NCBI RefSeq assembly: GCF_030913365.1
Contig: NZ_CP133160.1
Location: 3,944,001-4,008,000, forward strand
DNA from: Stenotrophomonas sp. 24(2023)
GTDB lineage: Bacteria > Pseudomonadota > Gammaproteobacteria > Xanthomonadales > Xanthomonadaceae
DNA length: 64,000 nt
Direction: 5' to 3'
The notes beneath the pieces were generated by a model, which saw nothing but the letters and a program-made list of their open reading frames with translations, was not told the origin of the DNA and ran no database searches. The translations under genes were made by a program, and so were the position numbers. Shown here piece by piece: positions 50,389 to 58,984 of this stretch. How positions within the stretch are numbered: the first letter of the stretch is position 1; each line of letters begins with the position of its first letter.

Positions 50389-52377
50389 TCAGGCGGCCTG
50401 CGGTACCCGCAGCGAGCGGACCAGGCCGCCGATGTCCACGATCAGTGCCACCCGGCCATCGCCGAGGATGGTGGCGCCGGACACGCCGCCGATGCGGCGG
50501 TAGTTGTTCTCGATGTTCTTGACCACGACCTGCTGCTGGCCGACCAGTTCGTCCACTTCCAGCGCGATCTTCTGGCCGTCGCCTTCGACCACGACCACCA
50601 GCGATTCGCTGCCGGGGGCGCGCTCGCCGTAGCCGTAGTACTCGCTGAGCGAGAGGATCGGCAGGTACTCGCCACGCACGCGCAGTACGCGGCCGTCGCC
50701 GGCCATGGTGCGGATGTCCTCGGCCTGCGGCTGCAGGGCTTCCAGCACGTAGGCCAGCGGCAGGATCAGGGTTTCACCGGCCACGGCCACGGTCATGCCA
50801 TCAAGGATGGCCAGCGTCAGCGGCAGCCGGATCAGCACGCGGGTGCCGTTGCCGGACTGGCTTTCCAGCTGCACTTCGCCACCCAGCGCCTGGATGTTGC
50901 GGCGGACCACGTCCATGCCCACGCCGCGCCCGGACAGATCCGTGACGGCATCGGCGGTGGAGAAGCCGGGCTGGAAGATCAGGTCCCATACCTGGGCATC
51001 GGTGGGGTTGTCCGGCACGCTCAGGCCGCGCTCGAGCGCCTTGGCCAGGATCTTGTCGCGGTTCAGGCCGCGGCCATCGTCGCTGACTTCAATCACGATG
51101 TGGCCACCCTGGTGCGATGCGGCCAGGGTGATGGTGCCGGTCTCGTCCTTGCCGGCGTCGCGGCGCACGTCCGGCATTTCCAGGCCGTGGTCGATCGAGT
51201 TGCGCACCAGGTGCACCAGCGGGTCGGCGATCTTTTCGATCAGGCCCTTGTCCAGCTCGGTGCCTTCGCCGACGGTGCGCAGGCGTACCTGCTTGCCCAG
51301 CCGGGTGGACAGGTCGCGGACCAGGCGCGGGAAGCGGCGGAACACCGCATCCACCGGCAGCATGCGCACGCCGATGACGGCTTCCTGCAGGTCGCGGGTA
51401 TTGCGTTCGAGCAGGTCCAGGCCGGCGAACAGGCGCTCGGCATGGACCGGGTCGATGGCATTGGAGACCTGCTTGAGCATGGCCTGGGTGATGACCAGTT
51501 CGCCCACCAGGTTGATCAGGGCGTCGACCTTGTCGACGCTGACGCGGATGGAGGTTTCCGCCTCATGGTTGCCGGCTGCGGCGGCCGGCGCGGCAGGTGC
51601 CGCAGCAGCGGGGCCGGCGGCAGGTGCCGGTGCAGTGACCGGCGGTGCCTGGGTCGCCAGGCTCGGCGGCGCGGCCGGACGGATGTCCAGTTCGCAGTCA
51701 TCCACCACCCAGGCGAAGGTATCTTCGATCTTGCTGCGCGGCACCTTGCCGACCAGCCCCAGATCCCACGCCAGGTGGGCTTCGAGCGGATCAAGCTGGC
51801 TGAAGCCGGGCAGGCGTTCCATGCGCGCAGCCACCTGCAGCGCACCGAGGTGTTCCAGTTCGCGGATGATGCGCAGCGGATCATTGCCGCTCATGAACAG
51901 CGACGGCGCCGGCACGAAGCCGATCTGCCAGGCTTCGGGCGTGTCATCGACCTTGGCGGCCGCAGCGGCCGGCGCGCCGGGGGCAGCCTGGCCGGACAGC
52001 ACGGCTTCCAGGCGTGCCTTCACCGCAGCAACGGCAGCCGGGTCGGCCGGCTGGCCGTGCTCGGCCTCGCGCAGCAAGGCACGCAGCACGTCCACCGAGG
52101 CCAGCATGGCATCCACCGCCGCCGGTTCCAGGGCACGCTTGCCGGCACGCAGCTCATCCAGCAGCGTTTCCAGCACATGGGTCAGGCTGGCGATCGCATC
52201 GAAGCCGAAGGTGCCGGCGCCGCCCTTGATGGAGTGGGCCGCGCGGAACACCGAGTTGATGATCTCCGCATCCTGCTGCCCCGATTCCAGGGCCAGCAGG
52301 CCGGCCTCCATTGCATCGAGCCCTTCGCGGCTCTCTTCAAAGAAGGTGGCGTGGAAGCGTTGCAGGTCCATGCTCAT
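50389..52377 (-). CDS. cheA: CheA histidine kinase (second copy, with STAS-cheY-cheA unit)
   Basis: The 662-residue kinase has an Hpt domain with the phosphorylated His at 48 (RAAHSIKGGAGTFGF), a middle region with a P2-like segment (about 150-235), and an Ala/Pro-rich linker. The dimerisation helices begin SIRVSVDKVDALINLVGELV, the ATP-binding domain has NSIDHGLE, DDGRGL and GRGVGMDVVRR, and the C-terminal CheW-like domain ends the protein. It autophosphorylates and passes phosphate to CheY and CheB. It is the last gene of a STAS-cheY-cheA unit with its own sigma-28-like promoter. This kinase is distinct from the one at 57138, and the two share limited linker similarity. Confidence 0.95.
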   Translation of the reverse strand: MSMDLQRFHATFFEESREGLDAMEAGLLALESGQQDAEIINSVFRAAHSIKGGAGTFGFDAIASLTHVLETLLDELRAGKRALEPAAVDAMLASVDVLRALLREAEHGQPADPAAVAAVKARLEAVLSGQAAPGAPAAAAAKVDDTPEAWQIGFVPAPSLFMSGNDPLRIIRELEHLGALQVAARMERLPGFSQLDPLEAHLAWDLGLVGKVPRSKIEDTFAWVVDDCELDIRPAAPPSLATQAPPVTAPAPAAGPAAAAPAAPAAAAGNHEAETSIRVSVDKVDALINLVGELVITQAMLKQVSNAIDPVHAERLFAGLDLLERNTRDLQEAVIGVRMLPVDAVFRRFPRLVRDLSTRLGKQVRLRTVGEGTELDKGLIEKIADPLVHLVRNSIDHGLEMPDVRRDAGKDETGTITLAASHQGGHIVIEVSDDGRGLNRDKILAKALERGLSVPDNPTDAQVWDLIFQPGFSTADAVTDLSGRGVGMDVVRRNIQALGGEVQLESQSGNGTRVLIRLPLTLAILDGMTVAVAGETLILPLAYVLEALQPQAEDIRTMAGDGRVLRVRGEYLPILSLSEYYGYGERAPGSESLVVVVEGDGQKIALEVDELVGQQQVVVKNIENNYRRIGGVSGATILGDGRVALIVDIGGLVRSLRVPQAA

Positions 52378-52425
52378 GGCGGTGGCGGTCCGGAAGCGGG
52401 GAAGGAGGGCGGGGCGGTGGGGCGA

Positions 52426-52791
52426 TCAGCCCAGCACTTTCTGCACGGTGGCGACCAGCTGTTCGGGGTTGAACGGCTTGACCAGCCAGCCGGTGGCGCC
52501 GGCGGCCTTGCCTTCGGATTTCTTGTCTGCCGCCGATTCGGTGGTCAGCATCAGCAGCGGGGTGAACTTGTAGTCGGCCAGCTGGCGCAGTTCACGGATC
52601 AGGGCGATGCCATCCATGTTGGGCATGTTGACGTCGGTCACCACCGCGTTGAAGCGCTGGCCCTTGGCGCGAGTGAGCGCGACCGCGCCGTCTTCGGCTT
52701 CTTCGACGGCAAAACCGGCCGAGGTGAGGGCGAAAGAGACCATCTGGCGCATCGACGCCGAATCGTCCACCACCAAGATACGTGCGCTCAT
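52426..52791 (-). CDS. CheY-like single-domain response regulator
   Basis: The 121-residue product is a lone receiver domain with D53 (VVTDVNMPNMDG), the N-terminal acidic pair in ILVVDDSASMRQ and the conserved Lys in WLVKPFNPEQL. Its start overlaps the stop of the STAS gene by ATGA. It lies between the STAS gene and cheA, so it is the likely phosphate partner of that kinase. It differs from the flagellar CheY at 59593, and may act as a phosphate sink or on another target. Confidence 0.93.
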   Translation of the reverse strand: MSARILVVDDSASMRQMVSFALTSAGFAVEEAEDGAVALTRAKGQRFNAVVTDVNMPNMDGIALIRELRQLADYKFTPLLMLTTESAADKKSEGKAAGATGWLVKPFNPEQLVATVQKVLG

Positions 52792-53096
52792 GCAGCGTTC
52801 TCCACAGATTTCAGGTTGTCATGGGGTACGTCCAGGCCCAGGGCCTGGGTGACGCCCAGCAGTCGCGCGGCGTCACGGAAGGTTGCGGTGCAACCCTGGA
52901 AGGCGGTGTCCAGCCCCGCGTTGCGGCGGGCCTGCACGAAGGCGCACAGCACCTGCACGGCGGCAGTGTGGATGCGACCGACCTGGCTTGCGTCCAGGGT
53001 CAGTGCGCCGGCCTGTTCCAGCAGGGGGGCCAGGCGGTTCTTGAGCTCGGTGCTGGCCTCGATGCCAAGGTCTTCACCCAGTTCGACAGTGCTCAT
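52788..53096 (-). CDS. STAS-domain protein
   Basis: The 102-residue product is a single STAS domain (anti-sigma-antagonist fold) with LTLDASQVGRIHTAAVQVLCAFVQARR. The position of the usual phosphorylated Ser is taken by His-Thr (RIHTAAVQ), so Thr might be the phosphosite or none may exist. STAS proteins sit beside cheY-cheA in several chemotaxis clusters, with unclear role. The ATG at 53096 has GGAG before it and stands just after a sigma-28-like promoter; a TTG at 53111 is a less likely start. Confidence 0.88.
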   Translation of the reverse strand: MSTVELGEDLGIEASTELKNRLAPLLEQAGALTLDASQVGRIHTAAVQVLCAFVQARRNAGLDTAFQGCTATFRDAARLLGVTQALGLDVPHDNLKSVENAA

Positions 53097-53126
53097 CGTT
53101 GCTCCGGACAAACGGTTCCGGGATCT

Positions 53127-53153
53127 ATAACGGCACCCCGTGGGGGTTCTTTA
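53127..53153 (-). promoter_or_regulatory. Sigma-28 (FliA)-like promoter of STAS-cheY-cheA
   Basis: TAAAGAAC, 11 bases, GCCGTTAT on minus. The predicted transcription start is about 20 bases before the STAS ATG. Confidence 0.8.
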
Positions 53154-53171
53154 GGGGGATTCCGTGGAAGG

Positions 53172-53263
53172 CATCCACGCATGGCGTGGATCTACAGGAG
53201 GCGGGCATCCACGCGGGGCGTGGGTGTGCGCGTGGCCGGGTAGATCCACGCCATGCGTGGATG
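53172..53263. repeat. Cluster of REP palindromes between parP and the STAS promoter
   Basis: A minus-oriented copy (53172-53195), a degenerate copy near 53205-53228 and a plus-oriented copy (53240-53263) fill the gap after parP. They are four bases from the parP stop. Confidence 0.88.
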
Positions 53264-53266
53264 GGG

Positions 53267-54496
53267 TCAATTCAACAGCCGGGTGGCGTCGAGCAGGATC
53301 ATCGGCCGCTGGGTGACGCGGGCCACGCCGCGGAAGATATCGTTGGAGATCTGGCAGATGCGCGCGGTATCGGGCGGTTCGATCTGCGAATCGGTGAGGT
53401 TGGCGACATCTTCCACCGCCGAGACACGCAGCCCCAGGGTCTCGCCATCCTCTTCCAGTACCACGATGCGGGTCTGCGCATCTTCGGCGGCCGGGGAGGT
53501 GCCCAGGTGCAGGCCGAGGTCGATCACTGGCACCACCTGGCCACGCAGGTTCATGATGCCCAGCATGGCCGGGGCGGTGCCGCGCAGGGGCAGCAGCGGC
53601 ACGGGCAGGACCACTTCCTGCACCTTCAGCAGCTCCAGTGCGTAGGCCTGGCTGCCGCAGCGCAGGCGCAGCCAGCGCGAGGTGCGCTCACCGGCGCGGC
53701 GGCCCTGCGGGTGCGGGCTGCTGGCCGGACGGGTGTTCTGGGCCTGCAGTTCCTGCCAGCTGGACGGGCGGCCCGGGGCCTCCTGCGCGGGGACGGCCGG
53801 TGCGGGACGCGCCGGCTGTGCGCGGGCGGCAGGAGCGACAGGGCGCAGCGGCGCGGCCGGGGCCGCTGCAGGCGCGGCTGCCACGGGTGCGGCGACGCCG
53901 GCGGCGACGTCGAACGCGGCCTGCAGGCCCGGGCTGTCGGCATGGGTCAGCGTGCTGCTGTCGCCCGGCGCGGTCTCGAAGATCACTTCGTCGGGCAGAT
54001 CGTCCCAGGTTGGCTCGCGTGCCGGTGCTGCCGCTGCCGCGACGACGGGCGCGGTTTCGTGCAGCACCTCATCGGGCAGGTCGTCCCAGGTGGGTTCGCG
54101 TTCGACGGCCGGTGCGGCGGCCTGCTGCGCGGCGGCGAAGGCTTCTTCGAAGGCGGCCTCCAGTTCGGGCGTGTCGCCGGGCACGCTGCGCGCAGGTTCA
54201 CTCATGGCCACGGCGGCAGGTGCCTGCATCGCAGCGAGAGCTTCCTCGAACGCGGCTTCCAGTTCGGGCGTGTCGCCGGGCACGCTGCGCGCGGGTTCAC
54301 TCATGGCCACGGCGGCAGGTGCCTGCATCGCAGCCAGAGCGTCCTCGAATGCGGCTTCCAGTTCGGGCGTATCCCCCGGCACGCTGCTGGCCTGCGCGGG
54401 TGCGCGGTCCGGTGCAGCGGGTGTGGCAGGGGCGGCCGCTGCCGCGTCGCCGAGCAGGGCTTCCAGGTAATCGTCCAGCGCGCCGACGGTACTCAT
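53267..54496 (-). CDS. CheW-domain protein with repetitive N-terminal linker (ParP-like)
   Basis: The 409-residue protein has a C-terminal CheW-like domain (about 265-405: WLRLRCGSQAYALELLKVQEVV, LGIMNLRGQVVPVIDLG) and a long Ala/Pro/Glu-rich N-terminal region. That region holds a 33-residue unit (SVPGDTPELEAAFEEALAAM and so on) two full times plus a partial third, then a unit starting REPTWDDLPDEV twice. A ParA-like gene overlaps its start by ATGA. In Vibrio and Pseudomonas the same position is taken by ParP, which binds ParC with its N-terminus and CheA and receptors with its CheW-like domain, keeping arrays at the pole. The ParP assignment is from architecture and order; an automatic pipeline would call it cheW. 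Confidence 0.88.
   Translation of the reverse strand: MSTVGALDDYLEALLGDAAAAAPATPAAPDRAPAQASSVPGDTPELEAAFEDALAAMQAPAAVAMSEPARSVPGDTPELEAAFEEALAAMQAPAAVAMSEPARSVPGDTPELEAAFEEAFAAAQQAAAPAVEREPTWDDLPDEVLHETAPVVAAAAAPAREPTWDDLPDEVIFETAPGDSSTLTHADSPGLQAAFDVAAGVAAPVAAAPAAAPAAPLRPVAPAARAQPARPAPAVPAQEAPGRPSSWQELQAQNTRPASSPHPQGRRAGERTSRWLRLRCGSQAYALELLKVQEVVLPVPLLPLRGTAPAMLGIMNLRGQVVPVIDLGLHLGTSPAAEDAQTRIVVLEEDGETLGLRVSAVEDVANLTDSQIEPPDTARICQISNDIFRGVARVTQRPMILLDATRLLN
54122..54385 (-). repeat. Tandem 99-base coding repeats in the ParP-like gene
   Basis: Units at 54287-54385 and 54188-54286 and a partial one at 54122-54187 encode the 33-residue repeat. Units 1 and 2 differ by few bases, so copy number may vary between strains. 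Confidence 0.88.
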
Positions 54497-55278
54497 GCCG
54501 CCTCCTGTTCCGGTACCCGCGCGTCTTCGGCCAGTACCCAGTTCAGCGCACGGCGGTAGGCGGCCAGGCCGCGGCCCGGGTAATCATCGCCCAGCACCGG
54601 CTGGGTCAGGCCGGCCGCGTTGCTGATGCGGGTATCCACCGGAATGGCGTCTTCCCAGACCCGGCTGCCGTGGCGGTCCTGCATCGCGCGCACCGATTCG
54701 TTGCCGGTACGGGTGCGGCGGTCGAACAGCGTGGGCAGGATCGAGATCGGCAGCGGGCGGCGGCGCGAGCGTTCGACCATTTCACCGGTACGCACCATGC
54801 CGTCCAGGCCGTGCAGGGCCAGCGGCTCGGCCTGGGTCGGGATGATCAGGCGGTCGGCGGCGGCCAGGGCGTTGATCATCAGCAGGCCCAGCGTCGGTGC
54901 GCAGTCCAGCAGGATGTAGTCGTGCTGGCCCTGATGGCGGGCCAGCGCGTTCTGCAGCGCCAGGCCCAGCCCCGGCTGGTTGGCGCTGCGGCGTTCCAGG
55001 GTGGCCAGCGCCGGCTGCGCGCACACATGGTCCAGGCCCGGGATCGCGCTGGGCTGGCGCAGCGTGGCCAGCTCCGCCGGCGGCGTGGCGAACAGGTCCA
55101 GTACACCCGGCGGGGGCGGTTCGGCGGCGACGCCGAATGCCCGCGTCAGCGATGCATGCGGATCCAGATCGATCAACAGCACGCGGTGGCCAGCGGCGGC
55201 CAGGCCGCGGCCGAGGGCCAGGGTGGTCGTGGTCTTGCCAACGCCGCCCTTCTGGTTGGCGACTGCCCAGATGCGCAT
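54493..55278 (-). CDS. ParA-family ATPase (ParC-like), chemotaxis array positioning
   Basis: The 261-residue protein has the deviant Walker A NQKGGVGKTTTTLALG at residue 8, the Walker A' Asp in VLLIDLDPHASLT and the Walker B in DYILLDCAPTLG. Its place, directly after motC-motD and before the CheW-domain gene, is that of ParC, the ParA-like protein that places chemotaxis arrays at the cell pole. It is therefore not a chromosome or plasmid partition ATPase; no parB or centromere-like repeats are nearby. The start at 55278 is five bases after the motD stop. Confidence 0.92.
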   Translation of the reverse strand: MRIWAVANQKGGVGKTTTTLALGRGLAAAGHRVLLIDLDPHASLTRAFGVAAEPPPPGVLDLFATPPAELATLRQPSAIPGLDHVCAQPALATLERRSANQPGLGLALQNALARHQGQHDYILLDCAPTLGLLMINALAAADRLIIPTQAEPLALHGLDGMVRTGEMVERSRRRPLPISILPTLFDRRTRTGNESVRAMQDRHGSRVWEDAIPVDTRISNAAGLTQPVLGDDYPGRGLAAYRRALNWVLAEDARVPEQEAA

Positions 55279-55283
55279 CGCAC

Positions 55284-56294
55284 TCACTCCTTCATTGCAG
55301 GGGGAACGGCGGCGCCTACGCGGCTGCCGGCCGGCACCGGTGGCAACCGCACCGGTGCAGTGGGGGAAACAACAGGGGATGCCGGGGCGGTGGGCGCGGC
55401 ATCGGTCGCGCCGGCGTTGCCGGTGGCGGCATTCAGGCGGGCGCCGAGCGGGTCCACGGCATGGCTGGTGTCGGCCAGGATGATGACCATCACCCGCCGG
55501 TTGCGGTTGCGCCCTTCGGCGCTGCTGTTTTCTTCGCGCGGACGGAACTGGCCGTAGCCGACCATCGCCAGCCGCGAGGGCTGCACGCCCTGGTCGGCGA
55601 ACAGGTGCACCACGCTGGCCGCACGGCCGGCCGACAGTTCCCAGTTGGAGGGGAACTGCGCGGTGGCGATCGGCACGTTGTCGGTGTGGCCTTCCACGCG
55701 GACGCTGTTGGGCACATCGCGCAGCACGCCGGCCAGGCTGGCCAGGGTGTCGCGGGCATGCACGTCCAGTGCGGCCGAGCCGGTCGGGAACAGGATGTCG
55801 CTGTTGATTTCCACCTCGATCCACAGCTCGGTGCGGCGCACGCTGATCATGCCGCGGTCGATCAGCGGTGACAGTGCGGCGGTGAGGCGGTCGGCGATGC
55901 TGTTGAGCTGGCGCTCGGCACGGGCCAGCTGTTCCTGGTTGTGCACCGAGACCGGCACCCGCATCTGCGAGGCCATCGATGGCAGCAGGGTGGGGTCGTG
56001 CGACGGGGCGGGTGCGGACGGCCCGATCCGGGTGCCGGACTTGATGACCGAGGGGCTGTCCCAGCCCCCGCCCTGGACCTGCTTGTTGCCGACCTGCACC
56101 GGGTTGATGGTGCGCGGCGCGCCGCCGAAGGCATCGGTCAGCGCGTCGGCCATGATGCGGTACTTGCCCTCGTTGATCGAGGAAATGGCGTACATCACCA
56201 CGAAGAATGCCAGCAGCAACGTCATCAGGTCGGCATAGGGGATGGCCCATGCCTCGTGGTTGGCGTGTTCTTCGTGGCGCTTGCGGCGGGCCAT
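55284..56294 (-). CDS. motD: MotD, MotB-family flagellar stator protein
   Basis: The 336-residue protein has a basic N-terminus, one membrane helix (AIPYADLMTLLLAFFVVMYAIS) with the proton-binding Asp at about 22, a plug/linker and a C-terminal OmpA-like peptidoglycan-binding domain (DILFPTGSAALD, VRVEGHTDNVPI, GYGQFRPREENSSAEGRNRNRRV). With MotC it forms a second type of stator, as in Pseudomonas MotCD. It ends in an Ala/Pro-rich tail of about 60 residues after the OmpA domain. It starts one base after motC and runs into parC. Confidence 0.94.
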   Translation of the reverse strand: MARRKRHEEHANHEAWAIPYADLMTLLLAFFVVMYAISSINEGKYRIMADALTDAFGGAPRTINPVQVGNKQVQGGGWDSPSVIKSGTRIGPSAPAPSHDPTLLPSMASQMRVPVSVHNQEQLARAERQLNSIADRLTAALSPLIDRGMISVRRTELWIEVEINSDILFPTGSAALDVHARDTLASLAGVLRDVPNSVRVEGHTDNVPIATAQFPSNWELSAGRAASVVHLFADQGVQPSRLAMVGYGQFRPREENSSAEGRNRNRRVMVIILADTSHAVDPLGARLNAATGNAGATDAAPTAPASPVVSPTAPVRLPPVPAGSRVGAAVPPAMKE

Positions 56295-56295
56295 G

Positions 56296-57036
56296 TCAGT
56301 GCAGGAAGCCGGACAGGTTGGTTTCGATGTTGCGCGGGTTCTCGCCCTGCGCGATCGAGATCAGGCCTTCGATGACCATTTCCCGGTCGCGGCTGTTGTG
56401 GGCGATGACCGCCTTGAGCTTGGCGGCGACCGGCAGGAACAGCAGGTTGGCCGAGGCGATGCCGTAGATGGTGGCGGTGAAGGCGGCGGCGATGCCGTGG
56501 CCGAGCTTGCTGGGGTCGGCCAGGTTCTTCATCACCGCGATCAGGCCGAGCACGGCGCCGATGATGCCCAGGGTCGGGGCGTAGATGCCCATGCCCTCGA
56601 ACACCTTGGCCGCGGCCTGGTCCTGGTGCTCCTGGCTGCTCAGTTCGATTTCCAGCATGTGCCGGATCGATTCGGGTTCCACGCCATCGACCAGCAGCTG
56701 CAGGCCCTTGCGCAGGAACGGGTCCTGCTGCGCATCGACCTGGGCTTCCAGGCCCAGCAGGCCCTGGCGGCGGGCGATGTTGCTCCATTCCACGATCTGC
56801 TGGATCAGTTCGCGGCGATCGCTGTGCGGCGGGCGGATCACCCAGCGCATGATCCTGAAGGCGTGCTTGAACACGGCCGGGGTGGTGTGCAGCAGGATGG
56901 CCGCCACGGTCCCCACGATGACGATCACGAAGGCAGCAGGCGACCACAACGACGCCAGGCCGGCGCCCTTGAGGATGCTGCCGCCGACCAGCGAGGCCAA
57001 CGCCAGGAAAAGTCCGATGAGGCTGAGTCTATCCAT
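56296..57036 (-). CDS. motC: MotC, MotA-family flagellar stator protein
   Basis: The 246-residue protein has four membrane helices (LSLIGLFLALASLVGGSIL, AAFVIVIVGTVAAILL, IYAPTLGIIGAVLGLIAVM, FTATIYGIASANLLFLPVA) and the cytoplasmic loop with charged residues that face the rotor. With MotD it conducts protons to turn the flagellum. ATG 57036 (MDRLSLIGLF) matches the family start. A sigma-28-like promoter lies so close upstream that its transcript would have almost no leader; a GTG at 57075 is an alternative start for read-through mRNA from cheA. Confidence 0.94.
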   Translation of the reverse strand: MDRLSLIGLFLALASLVGGSILKGAGLASLWSPAAFVIVIVGTVAAILLHTTPAVFKHAFRIMRWVIRPPHSDRRELIQQIVEWSNIARRQGLLGLEAQVDAQQDPFLRKGLQLLVDGVEPESIRHMLEIELSSQEHQDQAAAKVFEGMGIYAPTLGIIGAVLGLIAVMKNLADPSKLGHGIAAAFTATIYGIASANLLFLPVAAKLKAVIAHNSRDREMVIEGLISIAQGENPRNIETNLSGFLH

Positions 57037-57043
57037 GGTTCCG

Positions 57044-57070
57044 GTATCGGCGTGTGTGAATGGGACTTGA
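57044..57070 (-). promoter_or_regulatory. Sigma-28 (FliA)-like promoter at motC
   Basis: TCAAGTCC, 11 bases, GCCGATAC on minus. The -10 ends only eight bases before the motC ATG. Confidence 0.7.
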
Positions 57071-57137
57071 GACACCGGGAGATTGCGTACAGACGGTAGT
57101 CACAGTTTTGGGTTCGCCGGGCCGGGCCCGGCGGGCG

Positions 57138-58982
57138 TCAGCGCAGGCCGTCCACATCCAGGATCAACGCCATGCGGCCATCGCCGATCAGGGTGGCGCC
57201 GGCGTAGCCACGCAGGCCACGCAGTGCCTTGGGCAGCGGCTTGATGACCACTTCCTCGCGGCCACGGACCTGGTCCACCACCAGCCCGAAGCGGGCTTCG
57301 CCGGCCTGCAGCACCACGATGGTCAGCAGCGTGGCCGGCATCGGTTCCACGTCCAGCCAGTGGCGCAGGTCCACCAGGGGCAGGGTGTGCGAGCGGCGGT
57401 CGAGCACGGCGCGGCCATCGAACCAGCCCAGCGAGGTGGCCGGTGCATGCAGCACTTCCATCACGCGGGCCAGGGGCAGGGCATAGACATCCTCGCCGGC
57501 CTGCACCAGCAGGGTTGGCAGGATGGCCAGGGTGAGCGGCACGCGGATCATGAAGCGGCTGCCCCGGCCCAGTTCGGACTGGATCTGGATCTGCCCGCTC
57601 AGTTCGCGGATGCGCGACTGCACCACGTCCATGCCGACGCCACGGCCGGAGATGTCCGTGACTTCCTGCTTGGTGGAAAAGCCGGGCAGGAACACCAGGT
57701 GCAGGCATTCTTCCCCGCTCAGGCGCGCGGCCACTTCCGGGTCGATCAGGCCCTTTTCGCGCGCCTTCTGGCGCAGGCGTTCCGGATCGATGCCGGCGCC
57801 GTCGTCCTGCACCTCGATGCTGACATAGTCGCCTTCCTGTTGGGCCGACAGGCGCACGTGGCCATTGCGCGGCTTGCCCTGCGCTTCGCGCAGGTCGGGC
57901 ATCTCGATGCCGTGGTCGATGGCGTTGCGCACCAGGTGCACCAGCGGATCGGCCAGTGCCTCGACCAGGTTGCGGTCCAGTTCGGTTTCGGCGCCGACCA
58001 GTTCCAGTTCCACTTCCTTCTTCAGGTTGCGGGCAACGTCGCGCGCCACCTTGGGGAAGCGCGAGAACACCTTGCCCACCGGCTGCATGCGGGTACGCAT
58101 GACGGCCGACTGCAGGCGCGCGGTGGCGATGTCCAGCGTGGACACCGCGCGGTCCAGTTCCTCGTCGCGCAGGCGGATGCGCAGGGTCTTCAGGCGGTTG
58201 CGCGACAGCACCAGTTCGCCGATGAGGTTGACGATGGCATCCAGGCGCTTGGTGTCCACGCGCACGGTGTGCTCGGCCTCGGCCAGTGGCTTGGCCGCTG
58301 GCTTGCTGGCCGGTGCCGGCACGGCGGCCGGGCGCGGCATCGGCACGGGGGCAACGGCAGCGGCCGGCGCCACCGGCCGCGCACCGGGTGCGGCGCCCCC
58401 ATGCAGCTGGTCCAGTAGTGCTTCGAATTCGTCTTCGTTGATCAGCCCGTCGTCGGCCCTGGCCGGTGCGGCGACCGCCGTCGGTGCCTTGCCGCCATGC
58501 AGTTGGTCGAGCAGGGCTTCGAATTCGTCTTCGGTGATGAGGTCGCTGGCGGGCGCGGCCGGGGCCGGGGTGCTGGCGGGCGAGGGGGTGACGGTCGGCG
58601 CGGTGCCGGCCACATCGAACTGTGCGATCAGCTCCGGCGGGGCATAGCCCGGCTCGGTGCCGGCCGAGACCGAATCGAGCATCGACTGCAGGTAGTCCAG
58701 CGACTGCTGGGCGGCGTCGAAGTGATGCGGCTGCAGCACGGCCTGGCCGGAGCGGGCCATGCCGAGGGTTTCTTCGGCGGCATGGCACAGCTCCACCATG
58801 GCGGTGATGCCCAGGAAGCCGGCACCGCCCTTGAGGGTGTGGTAACCGCGGAAGACCGCATTGAGCTGGTTGCTGTCCTGCGGCGCCTGTTCCAGCGTCA
58901 CCAGCTGTTCGCCGAGGCGGTCCAGGATTTCCTGGGCCTCGATGATGAAATCGGCGGCGATGTCGTCGGACAGGGCGGCCAT
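57138..58982 (-). CDS. cheA: CheA histidine kinase (flagellar cluster copy)
   Basis: The 614-residue kinase has an Hpt domain with H48 (RGYHTLKGGAGFLG), then a linker region where a P2 domain would be expected. That linker instead holds two copies of a 17-residue element, LI(T/N)EDEFEALLDQLHGG, at about 148-164 and 180-196. Dimerisation (HTVRVDTKRLDAIVNLIGELVLS), ATP-binding (NAIDHGIE, DDGAGI, GRGVGMDVVQ) and CheW-like domains follow. The element resembles the short localisation (LID) sequence by which ParP holds CheA in polar arrays; this is an inference from motif and context. It lies directly after cheZ in the order cheY-cheZ-cheA-motC-motD. Confidence 0.95.
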   Translation of the reverse strand: MAALSDDIAADFIIEAQEILDRLGEQLVTLEQAPQDSNQLNAVFRGYHTLKGGAGFLGITAMVELCHAAEETLGMARSGQAVLQPHHFDAAQQSLDYLQSMLDSVSAGTEPGYAPPELIAQFDVAGTAPTVTPSPASTPAPAAPASDLITEDEFEALLDQLHGGKAPTAVAAPARADDGLINEDEFEALLDQLHGGAAPGARPVAPAAAVAPVPMPRPAAVPAPASKPAAKPLAEAEHTVRVDTKRLDAIVNLIGELVLSRNRLKTLRIRLRDEELDRAVSTLDIATARLQSAVMRTRMQPVGKVFSRFPKVARDVARNLKKEVELELVGAETELDRNLVEALADPLVHLVRNAIDHGIEMPDLREAQGKPRNGHVRLSAQQEGDYVSIEVQDDGAGIDPERLRQKAREKGLIDPEVAARLSGEECLHLVFLPGFSTKQEVTDISGRGVGMDVVQSRIRELSGQIQIQSELGRGSRFMIRVPLTLAILPTLLVQAGEDVYALPLARVMEVLHAPATSLGWFDGRAVLDRRSHTLPLVDLRHWLDVEPMPATLLTIVVLQAGEARFGLVVDQVRGREEVVIKPLPKALRGLRGYAGATLIGDGRMALILDVDGLR

Positions 58983-58984
58983 GG

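Noticed and set aside
54493..55278. Chromosome or plasmid partition ParA
   Set aside because: No parB or parS-like sites nearby; position between motD and a CheW-domain gene fits the chemotaxis ParC role.
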